Source: an uncultured Succinivibrio sp.
Lineage (GTDB): Bacteria; Pseudomonadota; Gammaproteobacteria; Enterobacterales; Succinivibrionaceae
DNA: 52,098 nucleotides
Assembly: GCA_900770725.1 (NCBI GenBank)
Contig: CAAGLL010000017.1
Coordinates: 1 to 52,098, forward strand
Direction of reading: 5' to 3'
Numbering within the stretch: the stretch's first letter is position 1; each line of letters opens with the position of its first letter. Positions 25,940 through 34,097 of this stretch are shown here, one piece after another. Both the position numbers and the translations under genes were made by a program. The notes below the pieces were generated by a model. It was not told the DNA's origin. It saw only the letters and a list, made by a program, of their open reading frames with translations, and made no database searches.

Positions 25940-25966
25940 TTATCGGCTCTGGACGGCCTTAGTTTA
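25940..25966 (-). promoter_or_regulatory. Sigma-28 (FliA) promoter of fliS
   Basis: On the minus strand, TAAACTAA (25959-25966), exactly 11 nt, then GCCGATAA (25940-25947). The sigma-28 consensus is TAAAGTTT-N11-GCCGATAA: the -10 matches fully and the -35 matches at TAAA. It lies about 45 nt before the fliS ATG. Confidence 0.75.
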
Positions 25967-26000
25967 GCCTTTTTCCGAAAACCGCGCCGCAGGCTGGATC

Positions 26001-26023
26001 AAAAACGGCGCCAGTCGGCGCCG
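26001..26023 (-). terminator. Intrinsic terminator of flaG
   Basis: On the minus strand CGGCGCC, loop GACT, GGCGCCG and TTTTT, just after the flaG stop. It separates flaG from the fliS promoter. Confidence 0.85.
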
Positions 26024-26043
26024 CTTCAAAGTGCTGTTCCATC

Positions 26044-26631
26044 TCATGCCCTGGTGTCGAAGATCAGGCCCTTGATGGCGCTTGCCAGGCCCTCCTGGGT
26101 GCTGCCGGCCGCGCCGTAGGACTGGGAGGAGGAATCCTGCTTGTCGCCGCTCTCGAAGTCGGCGATGACCTTCTGGAATCGCATCAGATCCTCAGAGGGG
26201 ATCTGGCGCACCAGATTCTTGGTGCTCTTGTTGGTGACCTTGATGACCATGCGGTCATAGGTGTCGTCCAGGTCGAAGTTCAGCCCGATGTTCTGGGCGT
26301 TGAGCTTCTGCGTAAGCTCGCGCGCCTGCTCGCGCTGCTTCTCAAGCTCGGCCTCGGTGGCCTGCTCGGTCTTGCTGGAGCCATCGTCCTGCGTAGCCTC
26401 GCCAGCCTGCTCCGACTTGGCCTTGGCAAGCGCGTCGGCCCAGGAACCCTGGTTCACCGCAGAGGCGCCGTTCGCGTCCTGCGCCTTGGCCTCGGACGCG
26501 GACTGCTGCTGCACGGACAGGGCCGCGTCATCCGCGCTGTCCGCCCCAGTTGCCGCAGCCTGCGGCTTTCTTGCAAAGGCATTGTCGCCATACTGCTGCA
26601 CGGCGGCATTGACTGCATTGATGTAATTCAT
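26044..26631 (-). CDS. flaG: FlaG-family flagellar protein
   Basis: A 195-residue protein. The C-terminal part (about residues 110-160), LNFDLDDTYDRMVIKVTNKSTKNLVRQIPSEDLM, is the FlaG domain. The first 100 residues are Ala/Ser/Gln/Asp-rich and probably disordered, which makes the protein longer than most FlaGs (about 120-150). FlaG influences filament length in polarly flagellated bacteria and is usually found beside flagellin, fliD and fliS, as partly here. GAGG precedes ATG; a sigma-28-like promoter and a terminator frame the gene. Confidence 0.88.
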   Translation of the reverse strand: MNYINAVNAAVQQYGDNAFARKPQAAATGADSADDAALSVQQQSASEAKAQDANGASAVNQGSWADALAKAKSEQAGEATQDDGSSKTEQATEAELEKQREQARELTQKLNAQNIGLNFDLDDTYDRMVIKVTNKSTKNLVRQIPSEDLMRFQKVIADFESGDKQDSSSQSYGAAGSTQEGLASAIKGLIFDTRA

Positions 26632-26722
26632 AATTCCTCATCCCCCTTGGCATCGGCCACGGAGCGCCTGCAAGCTCCTGCACTTGTAGGCGGAATCTGC
26701 CTCATCGCATCTTCATATTCGA

Positions 26723-26749
26723 TAACGGACGCCCTCTCAGGGGACTTTA
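26723..26749 (-). promoter_or_regulatory. Possible sigma-28 promoter of flaG
   Basis: On the minus strand, TAAAGTCC (26742-26749), then 11-12 nt, then GTCCGTTA (26723-26730). The -35 matches TAAAG of the consensus; the -10 shares only CCG-TA with GCCGATAA. About 90 nt before flaG. Confidence 0.5.
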
Positions 26750-26848
26750 GTCCGAGTTCAAAAAAAATTGATCATTTTGCAAGGCCCTCCGCAAGGGCGT
26801 GTCAAACTCATCGCCATAACAACAATCAATAAGGCAATGGAGGCCATG

Positions 26849-27772
26849 ATGGAAGAAGCGAGTGTGTGCGCCGGGGTCGGGGAGATCCTCTTTGACGTGA
26901 TTGGGGGCGTGGCCAGGCTCGGCGGCGCGCCGGGCAACTTCGCCTACATGTGCTCGCAACTGGGCTTCAGATCCTGCCCGGTGGCGGCGGTCGGGCGCGA
27001 CGCGTTGGGCGACCGCGCGGTGTCCGAGCTCAAGTCCGCCGGGCTTGACACCTCGTACGTAGAAAGGTCAGACCGCCCCACCGGCACGGTCGAGGTCAAG
27101 GTCGACGCCCAGGGGATCCCGACCTACGATTTCAGCTCCGACTGCGCCTACGACCACCTCGAGTGGAACGGCGCGCTCGACGCTCTTGCAAGGAAGTGCT
27201 CCATCGCCTGCTTCGGGTCGCTCTGCCAGCGCTCAAGGACGGCAGGCGAGGCGGTGCGGCGCTTTGCAAAGGCTGCCAAGGAGGCAGGCGCCATCACGGT
27301 CTTCGACGTGAACCTGCGCCAGCGCTTTTACAGCAAGGAGGTGATCGAAAGCTCGCTTGCCCTTGCGCGGATAGTCAAGTGCAACGACGAGGAGCTGCCG
27401 GTGATAGCCGATCTTGCAGGGGCAGGCAGAGATCCCGAGGGGTTCTTCAGGTGGATTGTGGAGAGATACGGGTGCGAGATGCTGGTGCTCACGCGCGGCA
27501 GCCGCGGCAGCGCCGTCTATTTCAAGGATGGAGTGTCCGACCTGCCCGGGCAGGAGGTGAAGGTGGCGGACACGGTAGGCGCGGGAGACGCCTTCACCGC
27601 AGTGCTCTGCTGCGCCATCTCAAAGGGGCTTCCCATCGGGAAGGCCCACCGCCTGGCCGCGGAGGCGGCCGCGGCGGTCTGCTCGCAAAGCGGGGCGATG
27701 GTCCCGCTCCCTGATGAGGTGAGGGCCGGGCTTGTCAGTCGGCCAGCAGCCTTGCCGCGTCAAAGCCGCTGA
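26849..27772 (+). CDS. PfkB-family sugar kinase, probably fructokinase
   Basis: A 307-residue ribokinase-fold kinase from ATG 26849 (TGGAGG 5 nt upstream; ATG 26846 is adjacent). The N-terminal GGAPGNFAYMCSQLG region binds sugar, FDVNLRQ lies mid-protein, and the C-terminal signature DTVGAGDAFTA holds the catalytic aspartate and anion hole. The FDVNLRQ form and overall length are typical of bacterial fructokinases, but specificity cannot be fixed by eye. It is the only plus-strand gene inside the late flagellar cluster, and its last 38 bp overlap the 3' end of the convergent 95-residue gene. It may have been inserted between flgL and flaG. Confidence 0.88.
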   Translation: MEEASVCAGVGEILFDVIGGVARLGGAPGNFAYMCSQLGFRSCPVAAVGRDALGDRAVSELKSAGLDTSYVERSDRPTGTVEVKVDAQGIPTYDFSSDCAYDHLEWNGALDALARKCSIACFGSLCQRSRTAGEAVRRFAKAAKEAGAITVFDVNLRQRFYSKEVIESSLALARIVKCNDEELPVIADLAGAGRDPEGFFRWIVERYGCEMLVLTRGSRGSAVYFKDGVSDLPGQEVKVADTVGAGDAFTAVLCCAISKGLPIGKAHRLAAEAAAAVCSQSGAMVPLPDEVRAGLVSRPAALPRQSR

Positions 27773-28022
27773 TATTGGCCTGCACGCCGCCGCCCTGCCT
27801 TGTGATGGCGGAGGCGATGTCGCCTGCCAGCGAGGCGGCCGAGGCGCCTGAGACCTTGGAGGCGCTGCGGGATATGGCTTCGATGCGCGAGCCCTGAAGC
27901 TCGACCACCGAGGCCGCGCCCGGCTGGACCTTGGACTCGTCCTTTGCGGCGGCGGCCTTCCTGGTGTTGGAGACAGCGTAGGCGTTGTCCGCGGCGCGGA
28001 CGTCTGAAACTGTGTTGATCAT
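27735..28022 (-). CDS. Small protein of unknown function in the flagellar cluster
   Basis: A 95-residue protein, Ala/Ser/Gly-rich, without cysteine. A good AAAGGAAGGG Shine-Dalgarno before ATG and position just after flgL on the same strand support it. The C-terminal stretch SLAGDIASAITRQGGGVQANISGFDAARLLAD resembles, weakly, the last helix of axial proteins such as FlgC and FlgG (pattern DLAxEhxxLIxxQxxFxANxxVhxxAxxLL), so it may be a short axial-type or motility protein. It has no predicted signal or membrane segment. Its 3' end overlaps the convergent kinase by 38 bp. No family is assigned. Confidence 0.65.
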   Translation of the reverse strand: MINTVSDVRAADNAYAVSNTRKAAAAKDESKVQPGAASVVELQGSRIEAISRSASKVSGASAASLAGDIASAITRQGGGVQANISGFDAARLLAD

Positions 28023-28072
28023 GATTCCCTTCCTTTAGCGTTCTTGATTTTATGCCACTTTTGCCAACCCGT

Positions 28073-29299
28073 TCAGATGTAGTCGAACAGGCTGGTGCCG
28101 TTTATCTTCGAGTAGACCGAGCGGGCCGTGGTGAGCGCCTGCTGGTCCTTCACGATGTCGGAGGCCGCCTCGAAGGCGTCCACCTCGGTGATGTTTGCCT
28201 CGGCCGTGGTCTTGATGGTCTTCAAGGCGTTGTCCGAGTTGATGACGTTCTCGACCTCGCTCTCGCGCGAGCCGACGCGGCCGCGGTACTTGTCGTACTG
28301 ATCCATCGCGTTCTGCACGGTCTGCTGGGCGTAGGCCATCTTGTCTGAGAGCTCCTCCGTGGTGAGCGATCCGTTGCGCAGCGCGTCTGCAAACTCGGTG
28401 AGCTGGTTGAGGATGTTGTCCTGGCCGGGCTTCTTCATGCTGACGGTGATGGTGCGCGGGCCCGCGGCCTGGCCGTCTGCGATGGTGAAGCTCAATCCCT
28501 TGGTCTCGATGGTGTTGTCCGATGCGACCTTGCCCTCGTCAATGGTGTTGCCGTCAGGGTCGGCAAGAGTGAACTTGCCGTCGGCGTCGATGGTGAGCGT
28601 CAGCTGGTTGTCGGCGGCGCCGGTCTTGGTCGGGTCGTAGTACTGCTCGAACACCGCGTCGTAAGTGCCGTAGTTGGCGATCATCCCGTACACGCCGGTG
28701 TCGTCGCCATCGGTCTCGATGGTCTTGGCGAGCTGGCAGTTCTGGAAGATGTTGAGCCCGGAGTCGGAGACCTGCACCTGGACCGACGGGGCCACCTGGA
28801 CCTTGCGGGCCTGGCCGTCGGCCTGGCAGGCGTACTGGCCGTCGGAGGTCTTGATCATCGTGGCCACGGTGCTCTGCGCGCCCGAGAAGATGTACTCGCC
28901 GTCGGCGTTGCGGGTGTTCATCAGGTCGAAGAGCTGGTCGCGGATCTGGATGAGGTCCTCGGCGATGGCGTCGTTGGAACTGTTGTCATTCGTGCTGTCC
29001 ACGGCTTGGATGAGACGGGTGTTGGCAGAGGAGAGCGCGGTCCACATCGAGTCGAGCGCGGTCTCCTCCTCGCTCATCGTGTCGGCGGCGAGGCCGGCAT
29101 TGGTCGCGTACTGCTTGTATGAGGCGATGGCAGCGTCGTACTTGATCTTCGAGGCCATGCCCGACGGATCCTCGGCGGCGGTGCTGAACTTGAGCCCGCT
29201 GTTGTAGCGGCTCGTCGAGCTGTCAAGCTGCGAGTTGGCGTTCTGCAGGTACCTGAGGTTCTTGTTGTAGACCTGGGTGGTGGAGATTCTCATGGACAT
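28073..29299 (-). CDS. flgL: Flagellar hook-filament junction protein 3
   Basis: A 408-residue flagellin-like junction protein. The N-terminal coiled coil reads MRISTTQVYNKNLRYLQNANSQL and the NSGLKFSTAAEDP loop is the usual GKR-like turn; the C-terminal helix has VFEAASD-like DAFEAASDIVKDQQALTTARSVYSKI, and the middle (about 150-300) is the variable exposed domain. FlgL joins FlgK to the filament and is exported by the type III flagellar apparatus. Length compares with 317 in Salmonella and about 400 in Vibrio. It follows flgK by 16 nt. Confidence 0.95.
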   Translation of the reverse strand: MSMRISTTQVYNKNLRYLQNANSQLDSSTSRYNSGLKFSTAAEDPSGMASKIKYDAAIASYKQYATNAGLAADTMSEEETALDSMWTALSSANTRLIQAVDSTNDNSSNDAIAEDLIQIRDQLFDLMNTRNADGEYIFSGAQSTVATMIKTSDGQYACQADGQARKVQVAPSVQVQVSDSGLNIFQNCQLAKTIETDGDDTGVYGMIANYGTYDAVFEQYYDPTKTGAADNQLTLTIDADGKFTLADPDGNTIDEGKVASDNTIETKGLSFTIADGQAAGPRTITVSMKKPGQDNILNQLTEFADALRNGSLTTEELSDKMAYAQQTVQNAMDQYDKYRGRVGSRESEVENVINSDNALKTIKTTAEANITEVDAFEAASDIVKDQQALTTARSVYSKINGTSLFDYI

Positions 29300-29315
29300 T
29301 GTTCAGCCCTCCCTG

Positions 29316-31382
29316 TCAGAACGCCGAAAGCAGCGAATCGAAGATCGTCTGCGAGGCGTTGATGATCTTTGCGCAGGCCTGGTAGGTCTGCTGGTACTGG
29401 ATGAGCGCCGCGGCCTCCTCGTCGAGGTTCACGCCCGAGTCGGACTCGTAGAGCTCCTGCGACTCTGCCTGCTTGGAGGTCGCAGCCTGGAGGTTGTTGT
29501 TGGCCTCGTAGGCGGCCGAGCCCAGGCGCGAGGTCAGCGAGGCGTAGCCTTCGGTGAAGGTGAGCTTCTTCGAGCTTGAGGACGAGCCTACGAGGTTCTG
29601 CTGCTTGAGCGCGGCGAGCGTGATGCCGTTGGTGTTGTCGCCGGTGCCGTTCGTGTTTATCACGATCTCGAAGGTGTCGCCCGGCTTGATGGTGCCGGTG
29701 ATGTTCACCTCGTACCCGGGGTAGCCGTCAGCTGCAAACGCGGTGCCATCGGCCTTCTTCGCGTTGCCGAACACGTTCTGCCCCTTGCAGGAGGCAGGCG
29801 CGGTGGCAAGCAGGTTGCCGTTGCTGTCGTAGATGCCGTAGTCGCCGTCGGCGGTGATGACCACCTTCGTCGGGGCGCCGGTGTTGAACTCCGGGGTAGT
29901 GCCATTGACTCTCACGCCCATGTTCGTGCCGGTCTTGGTCATCGACTCCAGCGAGATGGTGGCGTTGCCGAGGTTGCCGGTCTGGGTTTTCGTGCGCACC
30001 GCGGTGGCATAGGCCAGATCCTCGGGCTTTGAGATCTGCACGGACATCGTGTAGGCCTGGTTGATGGTCGGCTGGAAGTAGAACGAGGTCTTGGCGGCAG
30101 CGAGGTTGGCCTGGGTGTCCGAGAAGGCGAGCTTGATGCCGGCGTAGTCGCCCATGTCGATGGTGAGGTTGCCGCTGGCGTCCGTGCCGATGCTGGCGGC
30201 GGGGATCGAGCTTGTGATCTCCTTCTCGCTGCCGTCCAGGGCCTCCTCGTAGATCTGCAGCTTGCCGTTCTCGAAGGTCACGCGGTAGTCGTTGGCGGTG
30301 ACGTTGGCGCCCTTGCCCTCGACGAAGTCGCACCTGGCGCCGCTTGCCTGGGCTGGATCGTTGGTGGTCGCGTAGACGCTGTCGATGTTGAGGATCTGCC
30401 CGCCTGCGATGCCCTCGAGCGTGAAGCCGGCCTGGTTCTGGACGTTGTTGGCGTCGGCGAAGGCGACCATCAGCCTGCCTATGTCGCGCATGGTCTGGCG
30501 GATCTGCGAGCAGCTGACCAGCGTGCCGCCGAGCGTGCCGCCGATGTCGTTCTCGTTGAGCTTGACCGAGGTGTTGTCCTTGTAGGACCCCGCCTGGTTG
30601 TGGAAGGTCATGTAGACATAGGTCTTCGTGGCGTCGTACTGGTCGGTCTGCGTGGAGAACGAGGCGTAGGTCGAGTCGTTTGCCAGGAGCTGGCCGTTGC
30701 CGGTCATGTAGACCGAGATCGAGCCGTTGCTCTGGGTCACGGTGTTGATGCCGACTTCCGAGGAGAGTTCCTTGATCATCTGATCGCGGCTGTCGCACAG
30801 CTCCAGGTAGACCTCGTTGGCGTCGCCCTCGCCGGTGTTGCTGCCGGCGGCGGCGAGGATCTGGAGGTTCAGCTTGTTGATGCCGTAGGTCAGGTTGTTG
30901 ATCTTGGTGACCGAGTCGGCGACCTGGGCGTTGATGTTGATGATGTCCTTCTGGATCTCGCCGTTCATGGTCTGGGCGCGGTTGGTGATGATCTTGAGGT
31001 CGGCCAGGACCTCCTCGCGCGATGACACCGAGGTCGGCTCCTGCACGGAGCTTGAGAGGGCGTCGTAGTAGTCGGACAGCGCCGTCGAAATGGACATGTC
31101 GTCGTCAGAGAGCATGGAGTCGGTCGAGCTCATGCCGTTGGCGTAGGCGGTGTAGTAGGCGAGCGAGCCGTTGTCGCCGTAGAGCTCGCGCTGGACGTAC
31201 TGGTTGTAGATCCTGTTTGTGTCGGTGCGCCCCACGCCCCACTCGATGGAGTTCGTGTAGGTGACGGTGCGCCTTCTGGTGAAGCCCTCGGTGTTGACGT
31301 TGTTGATGTTGTTGGACGTCGAGCTCAGGAGCCTCTGGGAGTTTAAAACTCCGAATTTTCCGATTTGCAGCAGGTCCAGCAT
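29316..31382 (-). CDS. flgK: Flagellar hook-filament junction protein 1
   Basis: A 688-residue axial protein. The N-terminal heptad region includes LLSSTSNNINNVNTEGFTRRRT, the NVANxxTxGYxR-like motif of rod/hook proteins, and the C-terminus has NLDEEAAALIQYQQTYQACAKIINASQTIFDSLL, the standard EEAxxLxxYQQAYxAxAxVIxTxxxMxDxLL helix. The central 250-550 region is a large variable domain. It is longer than enteric FlgK (547) but within the range of polar flagella. It lies between flgJ and flgL in the usual order; a GNRA-like hairpin sits in the flgJ-flgK gap. Confidence 0.96.
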   Translation of the reverse strand: MLDLLQIGKFGVLNSQRLLSSTSNNINNVNTEGFTRRRTVTYTNSIEWGVGRTDTNRIYNQYVQRELYGDNGSLAYYTAYANGMSSTDSMLSDDDMSISTALSDYYDALSSSVQEPTSVSSREEVLADLKIITNRAQTMNGEIQKDIININAQVADSVTKINNLTYGINKLNLQILAAAGSNTGEGDANEVYLELCDSRDQMIKELSSEVGINTVTQSNGSISVYMTGNGQLLANDSTYASFSTQTDQYDATKTYVYMTFHNQAGSYKDNTSVKLNENDIGGTLGGTLVSCSQIRQTMRDIGRLMVAFADANNVQNQAGFTLEGIAGGQILNIDSVYATTNDPAQASGARCDFVEGKGANVTANDYRVTFENGKLQIYEEALDGSEKEITSSIPAASIGTDASGNLTIDMGDYAGIKLAFSDTQANLAAAKTSFYFQPTINQAYTMSVQISKPEDLAYATAVRTKTQTGNLGNATISLESMTKTGTNMGVRVNGTTPEFNTGAPTKVVITADGDYGIYDSNGNLLATAPASCKGQNVFGNAKKADGTAFAADGYPGYEVNITGTIKPGDTFEIVINTNGTGDNTNGITLAALKQQNLVGSSSSSKKLTFTEGYASLTSRLGSAAYEANNNLQAATSKQAESQELYESDSGVNLDEEAAALIQYQQTYQACAKIINASQTIFDSLLSAF

Positions 31383-31403
31383 GATCTTGATCCTTAGTCG
31401 CCA

Positions 31404-31423
31404 GGCGGCAGGAAACTGCCGCC
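31404..31423 (-). other. Hairpin in the flgJ-flgK gap
   Basis: GGCGGCAG, loop TTTC (GAAA on the other strand), CTGCCGCC: an 8-bp perfect stem in the 66-nt gap between flgJ and flgK. It has no T-run, so it is more likely an mRNA-stability or processing element than a terminator. Confidence 0.55.
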
Positions 31424-31448
31424 ATTCCTTTCCTGAACTGCATCCATG

Positions 31449-32453
31449 CTATTTGTATGCCATGAATGCGATCTGCCTCGAAATATTTTTCAATTTGGCT
31501 GCGTAGTCGGGATCCGTGGCGTATCCGGCACGGGCGATCTCGTCGAAGTAAGTGTCCGGATCGAAGCTCTTGGACGCCGCATTGCCGTAGCGGGGGTTGG
31601 AGCGTATGAAGTCGATGTAGTCGCGCATCGAGTCGAGCACGCCGCTGTAGGACCTGAAGGAGCTCACCTCGTTCACGTACTTGCCGCCCTCGTACTCGGG
31701 GGAGCTGAAGCTCGCCGACTGCCCCTTCCACGAGGAGTCGGCCTTGATGCCGAAGTAGTTGTTGCTGTCGGGCACGTGCTTGCCCCACCCGGTCTCGAGC
31801 GCGGCCTGGGCGACGATGACCAGCGGGTTGAAGCCCTGCCCCTCGGTCGCCTTGAGCGCGTAGGGCATGAGCTTCTTGACGAAGTCCTCCTGGGACTGAA
31901 AGCTCTTCGTGTCACCCTGCATCTGATCGCCGTACTCGGCCTTGAGCCCCTCGACGAACCTGGCCTCGTAGGAGTTGGGGTCGAGGAAGGCCGAGAAATT
32001 CTTGTTGCCGTACCCTTTTGTGAAGACATCCCCGCGCGGTGCCGTGCCCTGGGAGATCTCCTTCAAAAGCTCCTTGCCCTCGTCGCCCAGCGACTTTGAG
32101 AACTGCTTTGCGATGAGGTAGGTGATCGAGTTCTTGGACATGGCGCCGCCGCCCTTGGACATCTGCCCCACCTGCTGCTCGGAGAGCATGTCCTCGAACA
32201 TCGAGGAGTACTTGCTGTGCAGCGGGGAGTCTGGGTTGAGCGAATCGTTGGACTTGCGCATCCCGTTGACCCAGTAGGAGGTGAGCAGCGACTCGAACTG
32301 CTCGGCCGCGGCCTTCAGGGCCATGGCCTGCTCGTGCTTGTCGCCAGACCCAAGCTGGCGCAGGCGGTTTAGGCCGCGCTGATCGCCGACTAAGCCTATG
32401 TCGGTTGGATCGGCTGCCTTGAGAGCGAGATTGCTGCTGCTTTCCATAGCCAT
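31449..32453 (-). CDS. flgJ: Flagellar rod-assembly protein / muramidase FlgJ
   Basis: A 334-residue two-domain protein. The N-terminal rod-cap domain (about 35-110) has AAEQFESLLTSYWVNGMRKS and MFEDMLSEQQVGQMSKGGG. The C-terminal glucosaminidase domain (about 180-330) has FNPLVIVAQAALETGWGKHV, with the catalytic glutamate in ALETGWG, then NNYFGIKADSSW and FRSYSGVLDSMRDYIDFI. It opens the peptidoglycan for the growing rod while capping it. Two-domain FlgJ is typical of gammaproteobacteria. First gene of flgJKL, behind a sigma-54-type promoter; flgB-flgI are not in the window. Confidence 0.96.
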   Translation of the reverse strand: MAMESSSNLALKAADPTDIGLVGDQRGLNRLRQLGSGDKHEQAMALKAAAEQFESLLTSYWVNGMRKSNDSLNPDSPLHSKYSSMFEDMLSEQQVGQMSKGGGAMSKNSITYLIAKQFSKSLGDEGKELLKEISQGTAPRGDVFTKGYGNKNFSAFLDPNSYEARFVEGLKAEYGDQMQGDTKSFQSQEDFVKKLMPYALKATEGQGFNPLVIVAQAALETGWGKHVPDSNNYFGIKADSSWKGQSASFSSPEYEGGKYVNEVSSFRSYSGVLDSMRDYIDFIRSNPRYGNAASKSFDPDTYFDEIARAGYATDPDYAAKLKNISRQIAFMAYK

Positions 32454-32500
32454 AGTTGCCCCGACGGATTCCCGTCACATGCGCTTTTTTTGATGGAAAG

Positions 32501-32516
32501 AGCAAAAGGCGTGCCA
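32501..32516 (-). promoter_or_regulatory. Sigma-54 promoter of flgJKL
   Basis: On the minus strand TGGCACGCCTTTTGCT matches the -24/-12 consensus TGGCACG-N4-TTGCW at every fixed position, with GG and GC exactly 10 nt apart. It is 48 nt before the flgJ ATG. A FleQ/FlrA-type sigma-54 activator is encoded at 40711-42219. Confidence 0.85.
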
Positions 32517-32719
32517 GACGTCCTTCCATGTCATATTCACGGACGGACTTTAAGCATACGTTTGAGTCGTGATCGGGGTTGCTTTTTTGCCCGCATTCTC
32601 TTTCTATACTGCAATTAACGCAAAAGATGGCGGCGCCCTTGGCGCCGCTCTCCTTTGCAATCGACGTTCACGCGCAAGGTTTTGCGCGCAGGGTGCGGGG
32701 GATCGCAAAAGGAGGCGCC

Positions 32720-33766
32720 ATGGCCAACATCAGGGACATTGCGGAGAAGTGCAAGGTCAACATCGCCACGGTCTCGCGCGCCATCAACGGCAAGAAGGGC
32801 GTCTCCGAGAAGCTGCGCGCCAAGATCGTCGACACGGCCAGGGAGATGGGCTACTCGAGGGACTCGCTGGCAAGCGGGCTAATCTCAAGGCGCTCGGGGA
32901 TCATCGGGCTCGTGGTGCCCGACATCTCAAACCCCTATTACGCCGCCGTGGCCCAGGGGGTCGGCGCCGAGCTGCGCGAGCACGGCTACGCCTCGTTCCT
33001 GTGCGACTCGCGGCGCAGCCTCGAGCAGGAGCGGCAGTTCTTCGGGATGCTGTGCTCCTACCGCGTAGAAGGCGCGGTGGTGCTCTCGGTCACCGCCTCG
33101 GACAGCGATCTCAAGATCCTGACGGATCACGGGATCCGCGTGGTCTGCGCCGACAACCAGATCTCATCTCACGTGACCTCGGTGATCAACGACAGCTACC
33201 AGGGCGCCTGCGCCCTGGCCGAGCACCTGGTGCAGGAATGCGGGGCCCGGAAGATCGTGGCCGTGATGGGCACCAACGGAGCTGCGACCACGAGCGACCG
33301 CCTGAGGGGGCTTACCGACACCCTAAGGAGGCTCGGGCGCAGCGATGCGCTCTCCAAGGTGACCTACCTCACCCCGGACTACCAGAGCGCGCTTGCGGCC
33401 GCCCCCGGGCTCCTGGAGCTTGGGGCCGACTGCCTCTTCTGCGTGAATGACAACGTCGCCCTGGGGCTGCTCAACTACTGCTCCACCCACGGGATCGGCG
33501 TCCCCTCCCAAGTGAAGATCTCAGGCTTCGACGACATCCCGGAGGCGGCGATGGCCGAGATCCCGCTCACCACCGTCCACCAGCACAAGTACGTGCTCGG
33601 CAGGAAGGCTGCAGCGCAGCTCTTGGAGGAGATCGGCTCTGAAAACCCGTCCCCCATGCGCATCGCGCTGATCCCCAAGCTCGTGGCCAGGCTCTCCTGC
33701 GGCGAGCCTGCGACGGCATCCCCTGCCCCTGCTTCTACCCCTATGCCAGAGGGCGGAGAGGCCTGA
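32720..33766 (+). CDS. LacI-family transcriptional regulator
   Basis: A 348-residue repressor starting at ATG 32720, 5 nt after AAAAGGAGG. The DNA-binding headpiece is canonical (IRDIAEKCKVNIATVSRAINGKKGVSEKLRAKI), followed by the hinge helix and a periplasmic-binding-protein-like domain with IGLVVPDISNPYYAAVAQGV, DNQISSHVTSVINDSYQGA, FCVNDNVALGLLNY and ISGFDDIPEAAM. It probably binds a sugar or sugar phosphate. The leader contains a GCGGCGCC-ctt-GGCGCCGC hairpin (32630-32648). It is divergent from flgJ and no catabolic gene adjoins it, so its regulon is unclear. The C-terminal 15 residues are Pro/Ala-rich. Confidence 0.94.
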   Translation: MANIRDIAEKCKVNIATVSRAINGKKGVSEKLRAKIVDTAREMGYSRDSLASGLISRRSGIIGLVVPDISNPYYAAVAQGVGAELREHGYASFLCDSRRSLEQERQFFGMLCSYRVEGAVVLSVTASDSDLKILTDHGIRVVCADNQISSHVTSVINDSYQGACALAEHLVQECGARKIVAVMGTNGAATTSDRLRGLTDTLRRLGRSDALSKVTYLTPDYQSALAAAPGLLELGADCLFCVNDNVALGLLNYCSTHGIGVPSQVKISGFDDIPEAAMAEIPLTTVHQHKYVLGRKAAAQLLEEIGSENPSPMRIALIPKLVARLSCGEPATASPAPASTPMPEGGEA

Positions 33767-33825
33767 TCCCAGTCCAAAAGGCACCAGTTGAGACGCCTGC
33801 AGGCTTGCTGTCTGCGAAAGAAAAT

Positions 33826-33839
33826 TGCGTATTTACGCA
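33826..33839. promoter_or_regulatory. 14-bp palindrome, copy 1 (candidate operator)
   Basis: TGCGTATTTACGCA, preceded by AAAAT. A perfect dyad (TGCGTA/TACGCA around TT). The same 14 bp recur at 34014-34027, 188 bp further, in the same intergenic region. Most likely a pair of sites for a dimeric regulator. Confidence 0.6.
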
Positions 33840-34013
33840 GAAATTTTTTGCATCTAGAAAAAGGTCTTGTAAATCAAATCATCATGTCAAGGCAGCAGGA
33901 CAGGAATTGTTCCAATGGCGCGTGCCTTGCCGCCGCATGCAAAACCATCGCTCCTCGATTACTTATTGAAGATTCTTGCGTTTTCTCTTATCTGAGTTTT
34001 TGCATTAAAAAAT

Positions 34014-34027
34014 TGCGTATTTACGCA
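34014..34027. promoter_or_regulatory. 14-bp palindrome, copy 2 (candidate operator)
   Basis: An identical TGCGTATTTACGCA, again preceded by AAAAT, 70 bp before the ATPase start. A weak promoter, TTGCGT-18-CAAGAT, would overlap it, so binding could block transcription. Confidence 0.6.
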
Positions 34028-34097
34028 CTTTTCTGACAAGATCCTGTCCATGCCCTGCCCTGACTCAAAGGCCGGGCGCGGCTGAACGCGAGACAGG

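Larger units (their letters stand above)
33767..34097. other. AT-rich intergenic region before the DUF4143 ATPase
   Basis: About 330 bases, clearly richer in A and T than the surroundings. They contain two copies of a 14-bp palindrome (listed separately). I see no coding region or terminator for the upstream regulator gene. Confidence 0.6.
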
